This document shows, in pieces, positions 13,866 to 19,311 of a DNA stretch of 19,311 nucleotides. A program made the translations under genes and the position numbers. Numbering within the stretch: the stretch's first letter is position 1; every line of letters begins with the position of its first letter. The notes under the pieces are model-generated. The model was not told where the DNA came from, ran no database searches, and saw nothing but the letters and a program-made list of their open reading frames with translations. Source of the DNA: Deltaproteobacteria bacterium (GTDB lineage Bacteria; Desulfobacterota; Desulfobacteria; Desulfobacterales; Desulfatibacillaceae); assembly GCA_019308705.1 (NCBI GenBank), contig JAFDHW010000004.1:1-19311 (forward strand). The letters run 5' to 3'.

Positions 13866-14920
13866 TGGACCGCCGGGCGGTGTTCGAACATTTCCGACCC
13901 TACCGGGTCCGCCACTGGTGGCGGTTCAAGATCCCGCCCCTCTTGTGCGCCGCGCTGGGGCTGGGAATGCTGCTGGAAACGCCCCCCCTGGAAATGCTGT
14001 CGCTTGCCGCCAGGGGCCTGTGGTTCATTTGCCTGGCCGCGGCGTTCGGCCACGCGGCCAACGAATGGGCGGACATGGAGGCCGACATGGCGGCGGGCAA
14101 AAAAAACTCCATGCGCCCCCTGTCCGCCAAGGCGCGGGTGCCGGTGCTCCTGCTGCCCCTGGTTGGGGCCGTGGCGAGCTTCCCCCTTGCCCTGCTAAGC
14201 CCGCTCTTCGCCGGCTTGGCGGCGGTGGAGTTCATCCTGGCCGGCGCTTACTCCCTGCCTCCCCTCCGGCTCAAGGAGAGAGGCGCCTGGGGGGTCTTTG
14301 CCGACGGCACGGCCGCCATGGGGCTGCCCGCGGTCATCATGACCTCCCTGTTCCTTGGGCGGGCGGCCCCGCCCCTGCCCGCCCTGGTGTTCGCCGCGGC
14401 ATGGATCGGGCTATCCTTTGTCCTGGGCTTCGAGGGCATCCTCTGGCACCAGGACCTGGACCAGCAAAAGGACCGGAAGGCCGGGACATCCACCTACGGC
14501 GCCCGGGTGGGCCACGAACGCATCCGCGGCCTCATCGCACGCAGGCTCTATCCCCTGGAGATGGTCTTTCTGGCTGCCGCCATGGGGGTGCTATCCCTCG
14601 CCATGCCCCTGGTGGGGGTGTTCTTCCTGCTGCATCTTGCCGTGGAACTGGCCAAGGTGGCGCTGAAGTGGAAGGTGAAGGTGGGAGCGGGCCAGGCGCG
14701 GTACCTGCCCTTCATCAACAACCATTTTTACGAGCTGGGCCTGCCTTTCGCCCTGTGCCTGACCGTGGCGACGCGCCATCCGTGGGCGGCCTGGCTTCCC
14801 CTGGCCCTTGCCCTGGCCTTCTACGGCAACGTGCCCCAGCAGGCCGCGGAATTCTTGCGCCTGGACGCGGACCTGAAGGTCTCCGTCACCGCGTGGCTCC
14901 AGCGCCGGCGCATGATTTGA
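13865..14920 (+). CDS. UbiA-family prenyltransferase, substrate unknown
   Basis: 351 aa, a polytopic membrane protein with about eight to nine helices. Both Asp-rich motifs of UbiA enzymes are present: N-x3-D-x3-D at Asn66, Asp70 and Asp74 (N-E-W-A-D-M-E-A-D) and D-Q-Q-K-D at Asp199 and Asp203, followed by A-G-T-S-T as in other members. These bind the Mg2+-prenyl diphosphate. Y-S-L-P-P-L-R-L-K (about 132-140) is the conserved loop after helix 4. Members prenylate quinone precursors, haem, chlorophyll, lipids or phosphoribose. The aromatic acceptor of ubiquinone or menaquinone synthesis is not implied by these neighbours, which are envelope genes. The ATG at 13865 was chosen because GGGGG lies about 12 bases upstream and the upstream in-frame GTG (13811) adds residues atypical of the family. 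Confidence 0.85.
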   Translation: MDRRAVFEHFRPYRVRHWWRFKIPPLLCAALGLGMLLETPPLEMLSLAARGLWFICLAAAFGHAANEWADMEADMAAGKKNSMRPLSAKARVPVLLLPLVGAVASFPLALLSPLFAGLAAVEFILAGAYSLPPLRLKERGAWGVFADGTAAMGLPAVIMTSLFLGRAAPPLPALVFAAAWIGLSFVLGFEGILWHQDLDQQKDRKAGTSTYGARVGHERIRGLIARRLYPLEMVFLAAAMGVLSLAMPLVGVFFLLHLAVELAKVALKWKVKVGAGQARYLPFINNHFYELGLPFALCLTVATRHPWAAWLPLALALAFYGNVPQQAAEFLRLDADLKVSVTAWLQRRRMI

Positions 14921-14926
14921 CCCGGC

Positions 14927-17900
14927 TCACACCATCCTGCGTATCTCCTCCAGCTTCCGTTGCAAGCGCTTTTCCGACACCGGGTAGGCGGTTTTCATCT
15001 CCTGAGCGAACAACGAAACCCTGAATTCCTGGATCATCCAGTAGAACTCCTCCAGGGCCTGGCGCTTCCCGGCCGAGGCCCGGGGTGAAAGAGCCCTGGC
15101 CTCCTCGTTGAGCGCCTTTTCAAAGGGCGCGACACGGGCCTCCCTGGCCGCGTCGGCCGCGGGGCGGGCAAGGCCCCGTTCCGCGCGGACGCGCAGGGCG
15201 GCCAGGTAGCGGGACACGTCCATCAGCCGCTTGTTGCCGTAAAGCTCGGGAAAAGACGGGGGCAGCAAGGACCTGGCGCGGGCATGCAGGCCTTCCAGGA
15301 ACGTCCCGGCCGCCGGGTCGGACCGGGAGCGCATGAGGGAGACCAGGCGGGCGCGGGTTTCAGCGTAGGCCTCCAGGACCTCGTCCACGGCGTCGGCCCG
15401 GTCCGCGGCCAGGTTGTACAGCCGGGGGGATTCCTCCCGGAGCAGGCTTTCGAATGCCTCCCGGGTGCGCACGGGCCTGGCCAGGCGGCTCGCCAAAAAG
15501 GATTCCACCAAGCGGCTTTCCACTTTCCCGGCCCCGCCCAGGTCCCGGGCCGCCTCCCGGGCCTTGCCGGACAGGGAGAACAGCCGGGCCGCCGGCTTGA
15601 TCTCCCGTTTCAGCGCGTTCCTGGCCAGGGCCAGCACGCCCCGGGGGTGGACCCGGGCCGCCTCGGCCGCGTCTTCCAAAAGCACCAGGTCCGCCTTGTC
15701 GCCGTTGGGGGAAAGCGCCGGAAACGCCCGGGCCGATCCCTTGTCGTCCAGGGCCACGTTTCGGGGCAGGTCGCCAAAGTCCCACCGGGTAAGGCCGGTT
15801 TTCTCCCACCGCCGCCGGGCCTTGGCCAGCAGCGCCGGCGGGGCCTTGGCTACCGCGGCCAGGCCGCCCAGAACCCGGGGAAGGTCGCGGCCCGCGGCGA
15901 TCTCGCCGCCCCGGGCGTCCACCAGCGCCACCCGCAGATTGAGGTGGTCCGGCAGGCTGGAAAGGGGCCACGCCGCCGGGGGCACGTCCGCGGAAAAAAG
16001 CCTGCGGGCCGCCGCGGACAAGTCCTCGGCCAGGGGGCCGGAACCCTTCCGAACCTCCTCGAACAGGCGCTGGGCGCTTTGGGCCGCGGGCACCAGGGCC
16101 TTTCTGTAAGCTTTGGGCAGGGCCTTCACCAGGGCGACGACACGGTCCCGCAAAAGCCCCGGGATGATCCGCTCCAGGCCGTGGGGGAAAACCGTGCCGG
16201 CCAGGGAGGCGGGCAGGCGCAGGGTGGCCCCGTCCGCCGGGTCGCCCGGGGCGAACACGTAGGAAACGGCCACCTTCTCCCCGGACACGGAAACCTTCTC
16301 CGGGTACAGGGAAAGCTCGGCCGCGTCCGGCGCTTTGGCCAGGACGTCTTCGGGCTCCATGCGCAGGAAATCGTCCGATCCCTGCTCCCTGATCCGCTTC
16401 TTTAAGTCCGCGGTCCGGTTCACCCCCGGGAGGCGGGCGGCGTACCATGCGGCCAGGCGGTCTTCGGACACGGCCAGATCCCGGCGGCGCAGGCGGGACT
16501 CCATGGCCTCCACTCTGGCCAGCACCTTGCGGTTGTGGGAAAGAAACGGCCATCGACCGGGAAGATCCTGCTCCAGAAGGCCCTGGCGGATGAAAATGTC
16601 CGCAGCCTCGCCCGGGGCCACGGGGCCGTAGCTCACCTTGCGGCCCTCGGCCAGGGGCACGCCGAAAAGCGACACCCGGCAGTCCGCCACCACCTCGCCC
16701 CGGTCCCTGTCCCACCGGGGGCGGGAATAGGCCTTTTTCACCAGGTCCCCGGCCAGGTCCTCGATCCAGGCGGGCTCCACCACCGCGGCGGTGCGGGCGA
16801 AAAGCCGCGTGGTCTGCACCATCTCCGCGGCCACCACGTACCTGCCACCCCGGTTGAACAGCGAAGAGCCCGGAAACAGCATCACCTCCCGGCCCCGGGC
16901 GGCCTGGTATATGTTCTTTTCCTTCACCAGGGCGATGTTGGACAAATAGCCCGAAAGCACGGCCCGGTGCAGGGCCGCGTAATCCGGCGCGCGCAGCACT
17001 CCGGCCGCCGGGGCCCTGGAGAAACCCTCCTCGGCGAGCTGGGTGCGCACCTCCCGGTACACGTCCTTCCACTCCCGCATGCGGCCAAACGAGAGGAAGT
17101 TCTCCCGGCAGAATCGGCGCCTGGCGGACACGGACGCACCACGGGCCTCCAACCGGTGATACGCGTTCCACAGGTTCAACAGGGTCAGGAAATCGCTGCG
17201 CGGGTCGGCAAAAGCCTGGTGGGCCCGGTCCGCCTCGGCCTCGGACTCCGCGGGCCGGGTGCGGGGGTCCGCGATGGAAAGCGCCGACACCACCACCAGG
17301 GCCTGGGGCAGGCAGGCTTCGGCTTCGGCCTGGATGAGGATGCGCGCCAGCCTGGGGTCCAGGGGCAGCCGGGCCATGGTCCGGCCCCTCTTGGTGAGGA
17401 CCACGCCCTTTCGCTTTCCCCGGCCCCGGGCGGGGGCCACCGCGCCCAGTTCCTCCAGCTCCCGCACCGCGTCGGCGATATTGCGCTTCCGGGGCGGGTC
17501 CACAAAGGGAAATTCCGCGGGGTCCCCCAGCTTGGAGGCGGCCATGCGAAGCACCACTTCGGCCAGGTTGGAGCGCAAAATCTCCGGGGGCGTGAACTCC
17601 GGCCGGGCCAGGTAGTCCTCCTCGGAGTACAGGCGCACGCACACGCCCTCGGCCACCCGGCCGGCGCGGCCCTTTCTCTGGTCCGCCGACGACCTGGCGA
17701 CGCGGGACACGGGCAGGCTGGTGGTGCGGGTGCGGGGGCTGTAGCGGGAGATGCGGGCCAGCCCGGTGTCCACCACGTAGCGGATGTTGGGGATGGTCAC
17801 CGAGGTTTCCGCCACGTTGGTGGCCACCACGATGCGCCGCCTCCCGGAGGGCGCGAACACCCGTGCCTGTTCCGGGCCGGACAGCCGGGCGTAGAGCGGC

Positions 17901-18865
17901 AGCACCTCGGTGTCGAAAAAGTCCCTTGCACGGAGGAGGTCGCAGGTTTCCAGGATGTCGTTTTCCGTGGGCATGAACACCAGGACGTCCCCTGCCGGGC
18001 CGCCGCGGGCGAAGATCTTCTCCACCGCGGCCACGGCCGCGTCCACGTACCCGCCCTCGGAAGGGTCTCCGCCCTCCTCCAGGGGCTCGTGGCGCACAGA
18101 AACCGGATACGTGCGGCCCGAGACCTCGATGATGGGGGCATTGCCGAAAGCCTTGGAGAACTTTTCCGTCTCCAGGGTGGCGGAGGTGATGATCACGGAA
18201 AGGTCGTCCCGCCGCTTGACCAGCCGGCGCAGGACGCCCAACACGAAGTCGATGTTCAGGCTCCGCTCGTGGGCCTCGTCCACCATGATGGCGTCGTAGG
18301 CGGAAAGCAGGCGGTCGGACTGGATTTCGTTGAGCAGGATCCCGTCCGTCATGAGCTTGACATAGGGGATGCGGCCCCGGGTGCCTCGTTCCTGGAAGCG
18401 GATGCGGTATCCGATGGCCTCGCCCACGGGTTGGGAAAGCTCCTGGGCGATGCGCTGGGCGATGGTGACCGCGGCGATGCGCCTGGGCTGGGTGACGCCC
18501 ACCACGCCGGAGAGGCCCCGGCCCGCCTCCAGGCACATCTTGGGGATCTGGGTGCTCTTGCCGGACCCGGTCTCGCCCGTGACCACCACCACCTGGTTCT
18601 CCCTGATGGCGGACACGATCTCCTCCCGCTTGGCCGTGATGGGAAGGTCTTCGGGGTAGGAGAGCGCGGGCAGGTTCTCCTGCCTGCGCAGGCGCTTTTC
18701 AGCCGAAGCCGCCAAGCGCTTTTGGGCGCGGGCGGCCGCCTCTTGCCCGGCCCGGCCCTTTTTGCGGGAAAGCTCGCCAAGGACCGCCCACCGGTCGCGG
18801 GCCATGGCGCGTTCCAGGGCCTGGGAGAGCTTTGGGTTGTTCCGTGGGAAAGCGTTCTGGTTCAT
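14927..18865 (-). CDS. hrpA: HrpA, ATP-dependent DEAH-box RNA helicase
   Basis: 1312 aa (E. coli HrpA 1300). HrpA is a 3'-5' RNA helicase; in E. coli it is linked to fimbrial mRNA processing and rescue of stalled ribosomes. The sequence has Walker A GETGSGKST at 97-105, the DEAH box at 196-199 (V-D-E-A-H-E-R-S), motif III T-S-A-T and motif VI (S-A/S-A-D-Q-R-K-G-R-A-G-R). HA2 and OB-fold domains follow, then the long C-terminal DUF3418 region typical of HrpA, ending about 14 residues after the last conserved helix. The start at 18865 (M-N-Q-N-A-F) was chosen because it places S-Q-A-L-E-R-A-M-A-R-D-R-W in line with the E. coli N-terminus; a GTG- or ATG-type start at 18910 would lie inside the repeat element. 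It is convergent with the UbiA gene, with a 6-bp gap. Confidence 0.97.
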   Translation of the reverse strand: MNQNAFPRNNPKLSQALERAMARDRWAVLGELSRKKGRAGQEAAARAQKRLAASAEKRLRRQENLPALSYPEDLPITAKREEIVSAIRENQVVVVTGETGSGKSTQIPKMCLEAGRGLSGVVGVTQPRRIAAVTIAQRIAQELSQPVGEAIGYRIRFQERGTRGRIPYVKLMTDGILLNEIQSDRLLSAYDAIMVDEAHERSLNIDFVLGVLRRLVKRRDDLSVIITSATLETEKFSKAFGNAPIIEVSGRTYPVSVRHEPLEEGGDPSEGGYVDAAVAAVEKIFARGGPAGDVLVFMPTENDILETCDLLRARDFFDTEVLPLYARLSGPEQARVFAPSGRRRIVVATNVAETSVTIPNIRYVVDTGLARISRYSPRTRTTSLPVSRVARSSADQRKGRAGRVAEGVCVRLYSEEDYLARPEFTPPEILRSNLAEVVLRMAASKLGDPAEFPFVDPPRKRNIADAVRELEELGAVAPARGRGKRKGVVLTKRGRTMARLPLDPRLARILIQAEAEACLPQALVVVSALSIADPRTRPAESEAEADRAHQAFADPRSDFLTLLNLWNAYHRLEARGASVSARRRFCRENFLSFGRMREWKDVYREVRTQLAEEGFSRAPAAGVLRAPDYAALHRAVLSGYLSNIALVKEKNIYQAARGREVMLFPGSSLFNRGGRYVVAAEMVQTTRLFARTAAVVEPAWIEDLAGDLVKKAYSRPRWDRDRGEVVADCRVSLFGVPLAEGRKVSYGPVAPGEAADIFIRQGLLEQDLPGRWPFLSHNRKVLARVEAMESRLRRRDLAVSEDRLAAWYAARLPGVNRTADLKKRIREQGSDDFLRMEPEDVLAKAPDAAELSLYPEKVSVSGEKVAVSYVFAPGDPADGATLRLPASLAGTVFPHGLERIIPGLLRDRVVALVKALPKAYRKALVPAAQSAQRLFEEVRKGSGPLAEDLSAAARRLFSADVPPAAWPLSSLPDHLNLRVALVDARGGEIAAGRDLPRVLGGLAAVAKAPPALLAKARRRWEKTGLTRWDFGDLPRNVALDDKGSARAFPALSPNGDKADLVLLEDAAEAARVHPRGVLALARNALKREIKPAARLFSLSGKAREAARDLGGAGKVESRLVESFLASRLARPVRTREAFESLLREESPRLYNLAADRADAVDEVLEAYAETRARLVSLMRSRSDPAAGTFLEGLHARARSLLPPSFPELYGNKRLMDVSRYLAALRVRAERGLARPAADAAREARVAPFEKALNEEARALSPRASAGKRQALEEFYWMIQEFRVSLFAQEMKTAYPVSEKRLQRKLEEIRRMV

Positions 18866-18900
18866 GGGGCCGGACAAGACGGAATCAGCGGAATTCCCAC

Positions 18901-19016
18901 CCCGGATCATTCACGAAGCCCGGTTTTCGTGCCGGCAAAGGCAGGGAGGCCGCCATTCCGCCGAAAATACATGAACCATCGTTTCGGGCAAATTTTCTCA
19001 TGGATGATCCGGGCTA
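18901..19016. repeat. Short inverted-repeat element, copy 2
   Basis: About 115 bp. The left terminus CCCGGATCATTCACGA (18901-18916) and the right terminus, read on the minus strand from 19013 to 18998 (CCCGGATCATCCATGA), match at 14 of 16 bases. The left terminus differs from that of copy 1 (1467-1482) at one base. Immediately inside the left arm CACGAA and TTCGTG form a 6-bp hairpin stem. The right edge coincides with the TAG stop of the lytic transglycosylase gene, just as the left edge of copy 1 coincides with a TAG stop. No ORF is present. It lies in the intergenic stretch upstream of hrpA. A dispersed, probably mobile non-autonomous repeat is the best reading; no target-site duplication is obvious here. 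Confidence 0.55.
18964..18991 (-). promoter_or_regulatory. Candidate hrpA promoter inside repeat copy 2
   Basis: On the minus strand TTGCCC (18991-18986), a 16-bp spacer and TATTTT (18969-18964) give a moderate sigma-70 match (4 of 6 in each box). Transcription would start about 90 bp before the hrpA ATG at 18865. No better candidate was seen in the gap. If real, the repeat supplies the promoter. Confidence 0.3.
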
Positions 19017-19311
19017 CTGCCGGTCCCGGAGGGCGTTGTAGGCGGCGAGGACCCGGGTCACGAACTTTTCGGTCTCCGAGTAGGGGGGGATGCTGTTGTA
19101 GCGCTTCACCGCCGTGGGCCCGGCGTTGTACGCGGCCAGGGCCTTGGGGAGGTCCCCGTTGAAATCCTCCAGAAGCTGTTTCAAGTAAAAAGCGCCGCCC
19201 AGGATGTTCTCCCGGGGGTCAAAGGGGTCGTTGATGCCCAAAAAGCCGAAATTTTCGGGCATGATCTGCATGAGCCCCCGCGCCCCGGAGTCGGACACGG
19301 CAAAGGGGTTG
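19014..19311 (-). CDS. Lytic transglycosylase, SLT domain (partial, 5' end outside window)
   Basis: The last 98 codons are present; the frame runs open to the window edge (N-P-F-A then V-S-D-S-G-A-R). The visible part is the C-terminal half of an SLT goose-type lysozyme fold: G-A-R-G-L-M-Q-I-M-P, then D-P-F-D-P-R-E-N-I-L-G-G-A-F-Y-L, A-L-A-A-Y-N-A-G-P and a final Y-S-E-T-E-K-F-V-T-R-V-L-A-A-Y. The catalytic Glu, normally just before the N-P, lies outside the window. The enzyme family cleaves peptidoglycan glycan strands in the periplasm. Short SLT proteins of this type often carry a signal peptide and little else, but the N-terminus cannot be seen. Its TAG stop forms the edge of repeat copy 2. 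Confidence 0.9.
   Translation of the reverse strand, partial: NPFAVSDSGARGLMQIMPENFGFLGINDPFDPRENILGGAFYLKQLLEDFNGDLPKALAAYNAGPTAVKRYNSIPPYSETEKFVTRVLAAYNALRDRQ

Noticed and set aside
15360..18536. A 1058-codon minus-strand ORF in another frame of hrpA
   Set aside because: Gly/Pro/Arg-rich shadow frame with no recognisable domain.
18866..18910. Longer hrpA N-terminus starting at 18910
   Set aside because: The added 15 residues are not like HrpA, lie within the repeat element, and the start at 18865 aligns with the E. coli protein.
16535..19162. An 875-codon plus-strand ORF opposite hrpA, plus several shorter ones
   Set aside because: hrpA is unmistakable on the other strand from Walker A to DUF3418. 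The antisense frame is open only because of high GC and yields compositionally odd protein.
1..19311. tRNA, rRNA, CRISPR, riboswitch or complete insertion sequence
   Set aside because: No tRNA-like cloverleaf, direct-repeat array, known riboswitch core or transposase ORF was seen on either strand.

Overview
The window is very GC-rich, densely packed bacterial DNA. It holds fifteen protein-coding calls, one of them cut by the window edge, and no RNA genes, CRISPR arrays or complete insertion sequences. Gene content points to a Gram-negative delta-proteobacterium (Desulfobacterota): a DUF3786 protein, which is common in sulfate reducers, sits with ClpS/ClpA/Aat, an HrpA helicase of proteobacterial type, lipoproteins and lytic transglycosylases. 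The high GC would suit a Desulfarculales-like lineage, but that placement is inference.

Region 1 (1-1900): a predicted lipoprotein with coiled coils and a C-terminal membrane segment faces a 63-aa hypothetical gene. A short AT-rich element with inverted repeats lies between them (1463-1593). A relative of this element lies at 18901-19016. The two share 15 of 16 bases at their left ends, each has inward-facing arms, and each abuts the TAG stop of a gene.

Region 2 (1897-7977): a proteostasis cluster. A BepA-like M48 metalloprotease with TPRs is transcribed leftward. From the same 254-bp divergent region, clpS, clpA, aat, a HIT-family gene and a DUF3786 gene run rightward, the last four tightly packed. 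clpS-clpA-aat gives the tagging enzyme, adaptor and unfoldase of the bacterial Leu/N-degron pathway in one locus; only ClpP is missing. The divergent region has good promoter candidates for both directions and two operator-like inverted repeats.

Region 3 (7984-9796): a MltF-like lytic transglycosylase, convergent with the DUF3786 gene, and divergent from it a one-repeat GDT1/UPF0016 cation transporter.

Region 4 (9881-14920): an envelope or glycoconjugate-type cluster, all rightward. It holds a GT-A-type glycosyltransferase with a large insertion, a GT4-type glycosyltransferase, a membrane protein with an HExxGH motif overlapping the GT4 gene by ATGA, a small lipoprotein and a UbiA-family prenyltransferase. 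Its substrates cannot be read from sequence.

Region 5 (14927-19311): hrpA, encoding a full-length DEAH-box RNA helicase and convergent with the UbiA gene, then the second repeat element, then the 3' part of another lytic transglycosylase gene. No gap between genes exceeds 300 bp; the largest is the divergent M48/clpS control region.
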